A stretch of 64,000 nucleotides of DNA, taken from NCBI GenBank assembly GCA_002104935.1, contig MCGT01000016.1, positions 372,001 to 436,000 of the forward strand, read 5' to 3'. Position numbers and translations under genes: made by a program. Below are positions 32,835 to 44,933 of the stretch, piece by piece (the first letter of the stretch is position 1; each line of letters begins with the position of its first letter). The stretch is from Hesseltinella vesiculosa (lineage: Eukaryota > Mucoromycota > Mucoromycetes > Mucorales > Cunninghamellaceae). The notes under the pieces are model-generated. The model was not told the DNA's origin, made no database searches, and worked only from the letters and a program-made list of their open reading frames with translations.

Positions 32835-33006
32835 GCACCCTTCTTATGCCGGCTGCCGAATCAAGACGCTCGGTCCTCTTTAGGCGGGCTGCTTGTCTGC
32901 CCTCCGCAGGCGGTCCGCCCGAAATCATACGCCCTGACTGCGTGCATTCGTACTGAAAAGAAACGATCACGATTGCAAGATGAAACTTCTCTATCCTTTC
33001 TTACTT

Positions 33007-33145
33007 TTTTCGCAATGAAGGTTTTTATTGATTCAAAGACTATAAAGTAAAAAATTGGAGAGCGATGCAGGTTTTATTAATTTTATCCATTTTTTTTTTC
33101 GCGATGCAGGTTTTTATTATTAATTCAAAGACTTTAAAAAATGGT
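33007..33145 (-). terminator. Three repeats carrying AATAAA downstream of the pirin gene
   Basis: Read on the minus strand, the phrase AATAAAACCTGCATCGC or a close variant occurs three times (about 33101-33125, 33062-33082 and 33009-33030), each with an AATAAA hexamer. Two copies also share TCTTTGAAT ahead of it. This looks like a locally triplicated polyadenylation region serving the pirin gene, whose stop codon is at 33202. Confidence 0.55.
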
Positions 33146-33201
33146 AAGAGATGCGATGATAAAAATACAATTCAAAGGGTGGAAATAGGTGGAGGCTAGA
33201 T

Positions 33202-34244
33202 TTAGTGACCACCGTTTGCCTTCCATTCTTGAGCAATTCGAGATTCAAATTCAGGAGCTCCTTCGAAGCCGTTCTTGCCTTGTTGGTAATCAGTAAAGGC
33301 TTGGTAGATTTGCTCTTGGGTGTTCATGACAAAGGGACCATATTGGACAATGGGTTCTTTCAGAGGGCGGCCAGCAATCACGACAAAGTGAGTGTCATCC
33401 GAGAGAGATTCTACAGGGATCGTTGTGCCATCGTCGTTCAATACCAGGGTGTGATGAGCCTCTGATTCATGGTTGGACCCGCCAAAACGGGCTTTGCCGG
33501 CCAGAGTATAAATGAAGCCACGGAAGTCGCTGGGGATGGTCTGTTCCATGACCACGCCCTTTTTCATCTTGATGTCGATGAACATGGTAGGTGTGTGAGT
33601 TTCGACTGGGCTCTTAGCGCCATAGCTTTCACCGGCGATCACGCTGATATGCAGACCTTCCTTGGGATCCACGTGCACCACCTTGCTTGCTGGGAATTCT
33701 TGATAGGTAGGCTCCATCATCTTGTCCTTGGCCGCTAGGTTTACCCACAATTGCAAGCCGTGCGAGCGGGTGTTGACACCAGGCACTGGCAGTTCGGCAT
33801 GCACAATACCACGACCGGCAGTCTAGAAAGCATGAATAAAATGAGTCTCATTTTTCTACTTCCAACCCCTCTCTTTCACTTACCATCCATTGCAAGTCGC
33901 CAGACTTGAGATGCCCTTTGTGGCCCTTGAAGTCTTCGTGTTGGAACTCGCCGTCCAAAAGATAAGTGACGGTCATGAAGCCTCGGTGAGGGTGGTCGGG
34001 GAAACCAGCAGGAGGCTGGACGTCGAATTCATCCAGCATCAAAAAGGGATCAAAATTGCGAAGAGCAGGTGTGCCAATGGAACGATACACTAAGTGAAAA
34101 AAATAAAAATGACGCATGAGCAAGGACTCTACTTCTTCTTCTTCTTCTTCTTCTTGGAACATGAGCCTTACCACGAGCACCAGCACCATCCATCTGTTCG
34201 CGAGAGAGTACAGCTTTGATAACGTTACGAGCAATAGCAGCCAT
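33202..34244 (-). CDS. Pirin
   Basis: Three exons (34244-34172, 34089-33884, 33822-33202) give 299 aa, the normal pirin length. The bicupin N-terminal domain is intact: NFDPFLMLDEFDV, GFPDHPHRGFMTVTYLLDG with the HxH metal ligands, then SGDLQWMTAGRGIVHAE with the third His and the Glu. The C-terminal cupin reads LQLWVNLAAKDKMMEP and HTPTMFIDIKMKKG. Pirins are Fe-binding nuclear or cytosolic proteins; some oxidise quercetin, others act as transcription cofactors, and the sequence does not decide between these. Confidence 0.95.
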
Positions 34245-35451
34245 TGTTATGAATAGAAATAGGAAAGTTTTTTTTTTGTAGTTGAAAAAAAAAAAAAGAG
34301 ACAACAAAAAAATGAGGGTGAAGCCAGCTCGTTTTATACTTTTCCAACCCAGCCAGTCATGTCTTTGTCATCTTAGTCAGGTCCGCTTGCATGACAAATT
34401 CTAGCGCTAAACTCATGTCAGCTCCTGTCATCCGGGAATCCAGCAAGCACCTGCTTTGGGTAATGATCCGAAACCATCCTTCAAGATAATAAAAAAAATC
34501 GGTAGTTTCCTGTTCCAGTCTGACTCTGATCCCACTAATCATTCAATAACAAGACCGCCGATGCTTTGGCTGATTAAATAAAAAAGAAAACACTGCAAGA
34601 GGAGGCAATGGCCAATGGCTCGGTTCCCTATCGATTCATTGCTTTCTGGTCGACCGTTGGCTGTAACATGCAATGCGCAAACTGGCAGTAAATGTGCCCA
34701 GAAGCATGATGCAAAGACCCAACCGTGAAATTTACAATAGTAAGCAGGAGAGTTTAGATTCCGACGTTGGCGGCTGCCAGTTGTTTCTTTTCTTTACGAG
34801 TGAAACAATCCGACGAAAGGCAGAGTCATCATTTTTTTGTCTGCTTGCCAGGTTTCTGTTCATCCTCCGCTGTCAGAGAGAGAGCTGCTATTTTCGTCAA
34901 GGTCATTGCTCATCATTTTGTAATAGCCTGGAAAATTTGGGGTGAATTTAGTTAGATCGATGTTGCACTGTGATTTTTGATCAGATGGCCTGGGGGTTGG
35001 TTGGTTCCCTGATGAAAATGGCTGGTGGATGGAGGTGTCGACACGAGACGGATCCAAAGTTGGCTGAGCAACCTTCACCAATCGATCTACTTTTTTCACT
35101 ACCATCGCTATTCATCTCTTTGCGCATTCCCTGAAAAATCCATGTCGATTGAGTCTCTCAAAAGTGCTGCGCAGTGTTTGCGTTTTTTTTTCAGAAGGAC
35201 GAAGAAAAAATGGTTGGCTACATTCAGTCTCCGCACGATGCCTTTGATTCCTGGCTGGTGCGCGCAGAGCTACCCCAGAACACTTCGAAAGTCCAACTTT
35301 CTCCAAAACAAAGCAAACTCGAATGACCCAGTTCGTCATGATTAAAAAAAAAAAAAAAAAAAAGGCAAGTTCCCCATCTGTGAGAAAAACTGCCTCATAC
35401 AACACCAAAAAGTAGAATGCAAACATTTTATTATAGGGATGCAAGAGGAGT
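34245..35451. other. Intergenic, no gene confirmed
   Basis: Pirin promoter and the 3' side of the ene-reductase gene. An 81-codon minus ORF (34860-35105) and shorter plus ORFs have no recognisable content or splice continuation. A21-type runs occur near 35343. Confidence 0.5.
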
Positions 35452-36878
35452 CTAAAGCTTGGGAGCTCGTTCACGGTAAGCCCGTTCGTATTGATTTGGC
35501 CATTTGACGGCGACGCCCAGCTGATCAGCGGCGGTCAGCACAAAGCCAGAGTCACGTAGGAATTCGCGAGCCACACAGACATAGTCGGCTTTGCCTTGCT
35601 GCAAGATGTCTTCGGCCTCGGTACCTTTGGTGATGATGCCCACGGCGCCGGTAGCGATACCAGCCTCCTTCTTCACAGCCTCGGCGTAAGGCACTTGCCA
35701 GCAAGGTCCAGCAGGGTACTAAAAAAAAGAGAGAGAGATGGTAAGCTTGGGCTTCGAGACGTGTTTTCATGTCACTTGCTTGAATGCCGTCCAGGTTGCC
35801 ACCGGTGGAGCAGTCAATGACATCGACACCGATCTTCTTGAGCTCTTTGGCATATTCGATGGACTGGTAAATGTCCCAGCCGTTGTCATCGCGACTCATC
35901 GCCTGTCCATCCTTCACATCACTGGATGAGATGCGCACCCAAAAGGGGTAGTCTTGGGGCCAGACATCTCGCACAGCTTGGATCACTTCCAGTGGGTAGC
36001 GGATACGGTTTTCAAACGAACCGCCATAATCATCGGTGCGAAGGTTGGTGTTACCCGAAACGAAGTTGGACAGCAAATATCTGGATCAAAAAAAAAGTTT
36101 AAATTTGAGCCTCTTTTTTTCCATCTCTCGAGTCTCACTTACCCATGGGCACCGTGGATTTGCATCACCTTGACACCGGCACGGAGGGCTCGTTTGGCTG
36201 CATCCACCCAAGCTTGTTTGATATCTTGCATTTCCGCCAGGGTAAGGGCATGTACTTTGGCATGCTGATCGTTGAATGGTAGATCAGAGGGTCCCACGAC
36301 ATCTTCTGGCCAGCCACCTTGTTCCTCGGGCACCAAACTGTATCCATTCAATGAAAAGGGACTACCCATGCTAGCTAAGAAAACGAGAGGGGGGGAAAGT
36401 TAGTAAAAAAAAAACCTTATCGATGACTAATGGGTGTCTACCTTTTCGGCCAGCATGAGCTAATTGGATACCGGGTATAGATCCTTGGGAGACGATCATT
36501 TCTATAACTTGACGTAATGGCTCGACTTGAGCTTCCTCCCATAAGCCCAGATCGTTGGGCGAGATACGACCTCTGGCTTCAACGGCAGTGGCTTCGATAA
36601 TGACGGTACCAGGACCTTTCAAGGCCAACGACCCATAGTGGGCCAGGTGATAGTGATTCATCCTTCCATTTTCAGCACTGTATTGGCACATAGGAGCCAC
36701 CACAATACGGTTGTGAGCTGTGACAGACTATTTCAAATACAAAGAGGTCAACAACGCGTCTTGGTTTCTTCACCGCTACCTTTGTGGTGATAGGAGAGAA
36801 AAGCAGTGTTTTTTTGGCATCTTTCACAGGAGTACCAGGCTTGATTTTTTCATTACGACCAGAAGCAGCGACTTGCAT
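35452..36878 (-). CDS. Old yellow enzyme family ene-reductase, class III (YqjM-like)
   Basis: Five exons (36878-36780, 36727-36442, 36374-36143, 36080-35780, 35718-35452) give 394 aa. It is an FMN-dependent NAD(P)H:alkene reductase with a TIM-barrel fold. Class III features are visible: RIVVAPMCQYSAENG with the flavin-tuning Cys, HLAHYGSLALKGPG, GIQLAHAGRKG, IHGAHGYLLSNFVSGNTN with the substrate-binding His pair, NLRTDDYGGSFENR, and the phosphate-binding GKADYVCVAREFL near the C-terminus. The fourth intron (35779-35719) begins GCAAGT, a GC-AG intron; using the GT four bases later would break the frame. The physiological substrate is unknown. Confidence 0.93.
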
Positions 36879-37259
36879 AATAATTTTGTTTTGGTTGGGA
36901 AAAAAAGTAAAAAGAAAAGGAAAAAGCAGCGAAAAAAAAAATGTAAGGCAAGATGACTTTTTTCTTTGCTGAATAATGACGGGACAACTGTCACTTTTTC
37001 CGGCATTGACTTTGATTGGCCTTGGTATCTGATTCCCCTGAAAAAGAGAACTGACGATTAGTAATGTTTGCGATAGTGATTTGAAGCAGGGCAGACATTA
37101 GTCATGTCTACGAGAGTGGTTTGAATTAGGAGAAGATAAAATGCAAAAGGTTTATGTATCAAGTTGATGAGAGGAAAAGACTCGTAAAAAAAACACACAC
37201 ATGATGAAATGGCGCCGGCCGAGGGACTGTGAGGGAGAGGGGGGGTAACAGGTACAAAG

Positions 37260-38167
37260 TTATGAGGCTTCAAAGAATTCGTCAGTAAAGGTTGAAGCTG
37301 AAGGAGAGTCAGTCGTTTCTTGGTCAAGGTCCGTGGCGTCTTCGATGGTGCCTTGCTTAATCAGACGCTTTCGCCAGAGATTTCGGTATTTTTTCTGAAG
37401 GTCTGGCAAGGTATCGGTTTCGTAGGCCTGTCGGATTTCTTCACGCAGCAAGGACTTTTTACCAGATCGGTGCTCGTCATCGTTTTCGGCATACAAGGAC
37501 GCATAGGGTAATGTCTTGGGGAAATTCTGTTGGAAAAAAGAAAAAAAGGTCAGCGCCAAGAAGTCCAGTTTTTTTTTTTGGTTTTTGACTTGCATCAATG
37601 TAGATCTTGTCCAATTCGAATTCTTTCAGTCTGGCCTCTGCAGCTTCACGAGTCATATCATCCAAGGCTTCTCTGATTTTCTTTCTAGTGCCAGTCAGCT
37701 TTCGGTTGACCTTGGTTCGCTCTATAAAAGAAGATTAGCCACCGATGACGCTCATGGGGGTCCCATTTACCAATGTGCTTGACGCCATGGTACGTTTTTA
37801 ACATGAGCCGTTCTCGTTCGTTAATCACACATTCGCCAAAGAGATGCTTGTATTTGATAAGCATTCGTTCCGCAGCCACACGTTTTGGGCCAGCAAGATC
37901 AGGCTAAACAAAAAAAAAAAAAAAAAAAAAAAAAACGATAAGAGGGCTGCCTCCTTTTTGTTGATCTGTTACCCTTGTTAAAGAACGGGTCATGTCTCTG
38001 ATCTTTCTACGCAGTTTGCTAGCACTCTCTTCTAAAGGCTTTGGCTGCGGCTGCTTTCTTTCCTTCTTGTTGATTTTCATTTTCAGAAGCTGATCACCTT
38101 TGGTAGAGGAAAAAGGAAAAGGAAAAAAAAAATTGAGTGGCTTCTTACTGGGCCGCGGCGATTTCAT
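37260..38167 (-). CDS. EFG1: rRNA-processing protein Efg1
   Basis: Five exons (38167-38149, 38097-37973, 37903-37771, 37721-37594, 37526-37260) give 223 aa. Efg1-family proteins act in the nucleolus in early 18S rRNA maturation. The family pattern is present: basic start, KLRRKIRDMTRSL, MLIKYKHLFGECVINERE, KYHGVKHI-type linker, the long charged helix RKLTGTRKKIREALDD, then KIYIDNFPKTLPYASLY. An acidic Ser/Thr tail ends it. The last intron (37593-37527) starts GCAAGT and ends CAACAG, a second GC-AG intron. The start codon lies only 105 bp from that of the divergent lipase gene. Confidence 0.88.
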
Positions 38168-38272
38168 GCCCGCCGCTCCTGCGGTTCCGTCGAAAAAAAG
38201 CACATGACCTCTTAAAAAAAACCGACACCTCTTTCTCTTTTCTTTTTTTTTCCTACCCCTTTCAAGACTTGC

Positions 38273-39798
38273 ATGCATACACTTTATTATCTTGTTCTTT
38301 TATGTATTTTATTAGACTTTAAATGGACGCAAGGCGCTGTCCCATTTCAACATTCGTTTACACGCAATCCCCTGTCAGTCCAGCTGAAATCAATATACCA
38401 TCATGCGTCCAGTCAAAGTGCCTTTCCTGGCCTCTTTCGACGCCAAGATATCCCTTCCTCCGATGCTCACTTCCAGCTCGATGGCATGCTGGCCACTTAT
38501 CATCGCCCCACTCAATTTGCCATTGATTACCTCGTTGGTCAACCACCTGCCACTTCGTCTCTTTCTTATCGGCCAAGAAGAATTCGCTGGCAGTCCCTGT
38601 CAGCCTTTAGTCCTGAACTTTTCATGACACCCGTGGATGACTTGGTACCCAACATTGGCGATCGAGATGTCCTCATGGCCTTGGCTATCATGACCAACAA
38701 TGCCTACTCTGATGTTGAAAATACCACAGACTGGTATGACCTAGGCACACCTTGGCAGCTGGTAAAGAAGGAGCGAAAATGAGCGAGCTACTGACCATTC
38801 TGATCCACTGATTTTAGAACACCTCTTTTGGCTGGAAAACCGATGGCGTGCGAGGTCATGTGTTTGCCAATCATGACGATTCCCTGCTAGTGATTAGCTT
38901 CAAAGGCACCAGCGCTGGCCTTTGGACCGGAGGTCCCACAGGGGAAAAAGACAAGATCAATGCAAGTGTTCCCCATCAACAAACCCAATCACCTAACCCT
39001 TTTTTTATAGGACAACATGTTATTTTCCTGCTGCTGTGCCCGGATCAGCCGTGCCTGGTCCACAGTGTGTGATTGTTACAATGGAAACACCTACTACTGC
39101 GAATCCGAATGCCTAGAAAACAGCATCAAAAACTCAGAACTGTATTACGACAATGCCATGGTAAAAGAAAACCGCACAGAGATCACCGGGGCTCATTCCG
39201 GTTTTTTTTTTTTTTTTTTTGACCTAGGCCATTTACCTGGAAGTAGCAGATCAATACCCAAAAGCAACCATCTGGCTTGTTGGTCATTCGTTGGGTGGAT
39301 CCTTGGCAAGTCTTGTGGGCCAGACGTTTGGCGTGCCGACTGTGGCATTTGAAGCCCCTGGGGAAGATTTGGCCTCCAAACGATTGCATCTGCCCCAGTT
39401 AAAGGATGCACCGCTCTGGCATTTTGGTCATACTGCTGACCCGATCTTTGTAGGCAGCTGCAATGGCCCCTCTAGTATCTGTTGGTATGGTGGATTTGCC
39501 ATGGAAACCAGCTGCCATGCTGGCAAGGTAACAAAACCTCCGCCAAGCCTGTGGATGACTGAACTCTTTTCTACTTGCTCTTTTCAAGGTGTGTCAATGG
39601 GACACAGTCAAAGACAAAGGCTGGCGTGTAGATGCAAGAACGCATCGGATCAAGGATGTGATTGATAATATTTTGAACAAGACCGAAGAATTCCCCTTAT
39701 TGCCAGAGTGCCTACCTCAAACAGACTGCGTAGACTGTAAAGACTGGCACTATTACGATCGACGAGAGGATCCTTTTCCTACATCTTCCAATCAATAA
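38273..39798 (+). CDS. ATG15: Atg15-type class 3 lipase
   Basis: Five exons (38273-38761, 38818-38961, 39011-39160, 39228-39527, 39589-39798) give 430 aa. It starts with a hydrophobic signal/anchor (LYYLVLLCILLDF). The lipase core has VISFKGTSAGLW, the Cys-rich MLFSCCCARISRAWSTVCDC segment typical of Atg15, the nucleophile elbow GHSLGGSLASL, GHTADPIFVGSC for the catalytic Asp and a candidate catalytic His in RTHRIKDVI. Atg15 is a vacuolar phospholipase that breaks down autophagic and multivesicular-body membranes, arriving via the endosomal route. The second intron (38962-39010) begins GCAAGT, a GC-AG intron forced by the reading frame. Confidence 0.92.
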
Positions 39799-40302
39799 AT
39801 GAACGTTATTTACACGTCGGACATGACTACAACAAGTAGTCTTCCTGATGAAAAAAAGGAGGCCACGACATGTCACACAAAACATGACGAGCCTACACTT
39901 CAAAGGGAGGATGTCCCAGGGGTCATCCACCAGATCAAAAAAAAGAATGTGGATTCCAGACGAATCCCATTCTCATCCCTTGACAACGACCAACCTTTAG
40001 TTGATGATTTATTAGCCCTCCTATCCCATCTAAGCTTTTTAATTTTTCATGCAACGCAATTCAAACTCCTCCGCTTATTTTTTTTTTCTTTCCACCCTAA
40101 GCGTTGTCCTTGACCCCCTTTTCTTCTTTTTTCTTTGTCTCCTCTTTTTTTTTTTTGTTTATATCTATTTTGCCCTTTTTCTTGTTGCCACTTGCCTTTT
40201 TGTTTATATATCCCTTTTCTCTCATCGTTTATATCATTTCATCCTCTTCTTTCCATCTCTCTTTTTTTTGCCCATTGATACTCACCATTCAACTCTTGGA
40301 CA

Positions 40303-42249
40303 ATGGATATAATGAACGATCATGATACAACCACCACAAGTTCCAGAAGCACAAGTTGTAGCCATAGCGATGATGACCTGGACGACGTCGAAACCGCCAT
40401 GACCACCCCAACCACCTCCAGTCAATACCCATCCATTCCCGACCATACCCCTCCCACTGTCCAACGACAGCGGGCTTGGACAAGCCCCACCGATTCAGGC
40501 AAAACCTCCATCTCTTCCTCTTCTTCTTCTTCACAAGGAACACCTACCATGCGCACCCGGGCCAACACCTTTACCATTCACCCTTCACCTATGATTGCTA
40601 CTACTTTCCGGCCGTCGGATTTCTACCGTGTACGCCAGCGCACCCCCAGTTTTTCCCATCTTGCCTCCACCGACACCCAAAAAGAACCCGAGCCCTCCTT
40701 CTCACAGCCGCCACAGCCAGAAAAAGACTTGACGTCCCTCAGGAATAGCGTAGACCCTGATGCCTACGACTGGGGTAACCACTCACCCGACCAGCAGTAG
40801 GAAGAACTGAACACTCACCTATTTTTTTTTTCATACCTGGGTAGATTTTTGGGCCAAAGTGATTAACGATGTAAAAAAAGTGAAACAAGACCCTGAAACG
40901 CAAAAACAAATCTGCCTGGGTATGCCTCCTTCGCTACGGGGCACTCTGTGGCAGCTGTTTTCCGAAGCTCAGCTGAAGCACGACCATTACGAATCCATCT
41001 ATCGCGACTTGCTGGACAAATCGAGCCCTCACGAAAAGATCATCCGGCGCGACTTGGCTCGCACCTTTCCTGCACACACTTTTTTCCGACAGCGTGATGG
41101 CGATGGTCAGGAGCTGCTGTTTAATGTCATCAAAGCCTACAGCTTGTACGATCCCCAAGTAGGTTACTGTCAAGGACTGCCCTTTGTTGTTGGGTGCCTG
41201 CTGCTCCATGTAATTTTTTTTTTTTTGGAAGCATGAACTCGTTTTGGCTCATTTTTTTTTTTTTTTGCAGATGCCTGACGAGGCGACATTTTGCTTATTG
41301 ATCCACTTGATGCATGATTATGGTCTTCGAGGTCACTTTACCCCCAAGATGGAACGATTACATGAACGCCTTTACCAACTCGATCAACTCTTGCTCAAAC
41401 ACCTTCCTCAAGTTCACCGTCATCTGGAAGCTCAGGGGGTGAGAGCCACCATGTACGCCTCGCCCTGGTTCATGACTCTCTTTGCCTACCGATGCCCACT
41501 ACCGCTGGTCTTCCGGATCCTCGATATGATCTTTGTCCAGGGCAGTGCTGCCCTGCTCAACGTTGCTTTGGCATTCATCCAAAAAAGTCAATCGACCCTC
41601 CTCAGCCTGGAATTCGAATCACTCCTGGCCTATATGGCCAACGACATATTTGATCCCTACCAGGTAAAGCGTCGAGCAAAATGGTTGCTGTGTTGGCCCT
41701 GACCAGTTCTTTCTTCAGGACGACCCTGTGGGGCTTGTGCAGGATGCCCTCTCATTCGAGTTGTCCAGCAAGGAGCTAGCAAAAATGGCAAAACAACATC
41801 AGGCCAAGGCGGCCAAGCAAGCCAAGTGGCAGAACAAAGAAGACCATTGGCGGCAACAAAACCACGAACTGACCCAGCGTGCAAAGCAGCTGGAACGATC
41901 ATACCATCAACTCGAAACCGAGCATCACTCGCTGGCCAAGCAAGTCGCTGAGGACAAGATGTCGATGGCCCGGGCAAGCGAAATCAACCAATCTCTAAAA
42001 CGAGAACTCACCACACTGACCCAGAACGTCGATGCCCGCCGACACCAGCTGCAGCTCCAGCGCCAAGGTGAATTTGACGCCCTGGCCAAAGAAAACACCC
42101 GCCTCGTCCAACGCCATGCACAGCTCCAAGACCAGCTTGCCGATGTCGAAGCCACCCTCATCGACTTTAAGCTCAAATATGCCCAGAGTGAAAATGAATA
42201 CGAGCAAATGAGGAATATGCTTGGCCAGATTAAGAAACTCACTGCTTGA
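40303..42249 (+). CDS. TBC-domain Rab GTPase-activating protein
   Basis: Four exons (40303-40774, 40845-41209, 41271-41663, 41719-42249) give 586 aa. The N-terminal 150 residues are disordered and Ser/Thr/Pro-rich. The TBC domain covers about residues 165-410: MPPSLRGTLWQLF (motif A region), IRRDLARTFPAHTFFRQRDGDGQ with the catalytic Arg, YDPQVGYCQGLPFVVG with the glutamine finger, and MYASPWFMTLFAYRCPLPLVFRI with RILDMIFVQG. The last 175 residues are a long coiled coil. That order, TBC then coiled coil, is like yeast Gyp5/Gyl1 and animal EVI5, which act on Rab/Ypt GTPases of exocytosis or Golgi. The partner Rab is unknown. A pyrimidine-rich leader (about 40080-40290) precedes it. Confidence 0.92.
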
Positions 42250-42388
42250 GTAAATAAAATAAAAAAAACCTGTCACATCTCTTCGCCGTTTGGATTGCCT
42301 GAACAAAAAAAAAAAAAAAAAGAGAATGGGTGCGCGGCACCGCGTTCTTTTTTTTTTTTTTTTTTTTTTTCTTTTTTCACAGCCCACT

Positions 42389-44245
42389 ATGTTTAAATCC
42401 AAGAAATCAAGAACGAATCGATTTGCTGCTGTGGCTAACCAACATGTGTCTGTTGGACGAGATTCGATGCTAGACTCTGAATACCCCTTTCGTCTCAACA
42501 TGTACTTGGACCCCCCTACCGATGAAATCACTATTGAAGAATTTGAAATCTTTGCTCTTGATCGACTGCAAGGCAAGTCGCTGCTCACCTTCCCTTTTTC
42601 TTTAGAAACAGCTCGCTAACCAAATTCTTTTTATTTTCGCTCTCTCTCTATTTCATGCCATGATCGACCACAGTGCTCAAAGCCATTGAAAGCGCCAAAC
42701 TGCGAAACCTCAATGACGAACAATTCAAAAAAGACGTTCAGTATGCCGTGGACAAATACCTACCGATGCATTCCAATACCGCATTTGATCTTATCAGCGA
42801 ACGAAGGAAAGATCACATCAGTCATTTTGTCTTGCGCCTGGCGTACTGTCGAAGCGATGAATCCAGAGAATGGTTCCTTCGGCAAGAAGCCGCCCTCTTC
42901 AAGTATGCCTCCATTCACCTGCGCTCAACCCATCCTCACCATCTCTTTTCTCTTGACTAGATATCGCCTGCTAGAGGAAAACGTCAAGGATCGAAGTGCC
43001 TTTTTGGAATCAGCAAAGCTGGATTGGCATGTCGTAAGCCGCTGGAAAAAAAAAAAAAAAAAAAAAAAAAAACGTGACCTACAGCTTCTCTTTCTCTCTA
43101 GGTGACTGCAGAGCAGAAACAAGCGATTCAAAATCAACTGGAACGCTGCGTACCATTGAAAATCAAACACAATGTTAAGGAATATGTTGAGCAGCAGACG
43201 TATTTCGAGGTAGGCAACAAAAAAATGGGCGGCAAAAGATCAGCGGCTCATTATTTTTTTTTCTATCTAGGTCCCTTTTGAAAAGGTGCCTTCACTTGTG
43301 CGCCAACGAGCCATTTACCTCCATCAAGGGAAAGCCTATGTACCTATGGAACATCAAACAAGCTTGGTGATGGAGGAGTTCACCTCTCGGCTGGAAAGCA
43401 TGCTGGTGGTAAGCACTAGGACACGAAAGAAGAAGCCCGCGCTTACCCTTTTTTTTTTTAGGCCACTGCCAAAGCGCTACCAAGATTAGAAGAAGACGAT
43501 CGACTGAAGCCTATTCTATTGAACGTCGAAAAACAATATGTTGGCAAGGTCTATGGTGCAGAACAGGTTGTGGACGGTGATCTTACAGCAGCCAATGTCG
43601 ATGGGGTAAGGAAGAAAGGAGAGAAGTAGAGAGAGCCTTGGTGGCTGATTTTTTTTTTTTTTTTTTTTTTTTTTGCAGGCTGTGGAGCAACATGCACCTC
43701 TGTGTATGCGCACACTCCATGATGCTCTGGTCCAGGACAAGCATTTGAAACACAGCGGTCGTATGCAGTTTGGCCTGTTTCTCAAAGCCATTGGTCTCTC
43801 TGTCGACCAAGCTTTGCTGTATTGGCGTATGGCCTTCAGCAAAAAGACCGACGACGAGTTCCAAAAAAACTACGCCTACAACATTCGACACAACTATGGC
43901 TTGGAAGGACGACGAGTAAGCTACGGTGCCTACAGCTGCAGTAAGATCATCAAGGGCGACGCTCCATCAGCAGGTGATCACCATGGCTGCCCTTTCCGCC
44001 ACTTCTCTTCTGGTAATCTTGAAGCGCGCTTGTACAAGGATAAACTGCTGCCAAACCAGGTCCGAGACATCATGAACCTCATCCAAGGCTCGCACTACCA
44101 GCTCGCCTGTACAAAATATTTTGAATTCACCCATCCTGGCCACGACCGCATCGACACCATCCAGCATCCCAATGCCTACTATGAACTCAGCGTCGCCAGT
44201 GCCGCCGAGACTGAGCAGGGCGAACCTATGGATGTCGAGCGCTAA
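42389..44245 (+). CDS. PRI2: DNA primase large subunit
   Basis: Seven exons (42389-42572, 42674-42902, 42961-43033, 43102-43209, 43271-43408, 43462-43605, 43679-44245) give 480 aa. It partners the catalytic primase subunit in the polymerase alpha-primase complex that makes RNA-DNA primers. The N-terminal helical domain includes YPFRLNMYLDPPTDEITIEEFEIFALDRLQ across an exon end, and FVLRLAYCRS. The C-terminal [4Fe-4S] domain shows its four cysteines: APLCMRTLHDAL, YSCSKIIKGD, HGCPFRHFS and LACTKYFEFTH, with GRMQFGLFLKAIGLSVDQAL between. The first intron (42573-42673) starts GCAAGT, a GC-AG intron. The polymer-A intron at 43034-43101 holds A27. Confidence 0.96.
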
Positions 44246-44461
44246 TAAAAAAAAAACTGCAACTGGTGCCAGCATATTCCAAAAAGCCAATCTAAGAGTC
44301 GCAGTCGCAAAACAAAAAAAAAAAAAAAGGTCCGCAGGGTGCCACAAACTTTGTGATCGACATCCCATTGGCTAATGGCACTCGGGTATTCGTTCGGACC
44401 GTCGGCGGCCGAACATGCCTGTGTCCTATTAGTGATGTCTGTCGGTTTCGACGTCACAGAG

Positions 44462-44535
44462 GTCTTCGTGGTGTAGTTGGTTATCACATGTGCTTCACAC
44501 GCACAAGGGCAAGAGTTCGAACCTCTTCGAAGACA
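44462..44535 (+). tRNA. tRNA-Val (CAC)
   Basis: A complete 74-nt cloverleaf without intron: acceptor stem GTCTTCG/CGAAGAC plus discriminator A, D arm GTGTAGTTGGTTATCAC, anticodon arm TGTGC-TTCACAC-GCACA with anticodon CAC, and T arm AAGAG-TTCGAAC-CTCTT. A T5 Pol III terminator follows at once. It decodes GTG. Confidence 0.97.
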
Positions 44536-44834
44536 TCTTTTTGCCTCTTTTGCTTTTGCTTTTTGGAGTCAAAAGAACTGCCGTTCAAAAATTGGGAGAC
44601 ATGCAAGGCTGCATCTTTCATTTTTTTTTTTCCTGCTGCCCTCAACATCTCACATGGCGCCAAGTTGCTGGTATTTTCTTTTTCACAGAGCCAGTGAATC
44701 AACTAGAAATAAAAGTGACTCCGGCGGTGTGACAAACATCAGTAGGATAAGAGAAAGAAGGTAGAAAGGAGGTTTGGTTGACTTTTGGCCATTGGCAATG
44801 TCCTCGCCGCCTGTCACCTCATGTCCCGAGAATC

Positions 44835-44843
44835 TGATTGGCT
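44835..44843. promoter_or_regulatory. CCAAT box upstream of DUG3
   Basis: TGATTGGCT is 91 bp before the DUG3 start codon. Same 9-mer as in several other promoters in the window. Confidence 0.4.
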
Positions 44844-44933
44844 GGCCATGCCCGCTCTGCAGTTTTTGTATTTTTTTCTTTCGTTGGCACCGTTCTGCAT
44901 TTCTCTTTCTTTCTGCATTTTCTTTTCTTTGAC

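Noticed and set aside
34860..35105. 81-codon minus ORF
   Set aside because: No homology, no signals, and it sits in a promoter region.
44245..44700. Short ORFs around the tRNA
   Set aside because: They cross the tRNA-Val gene and T-rich flanks and do not look coding.
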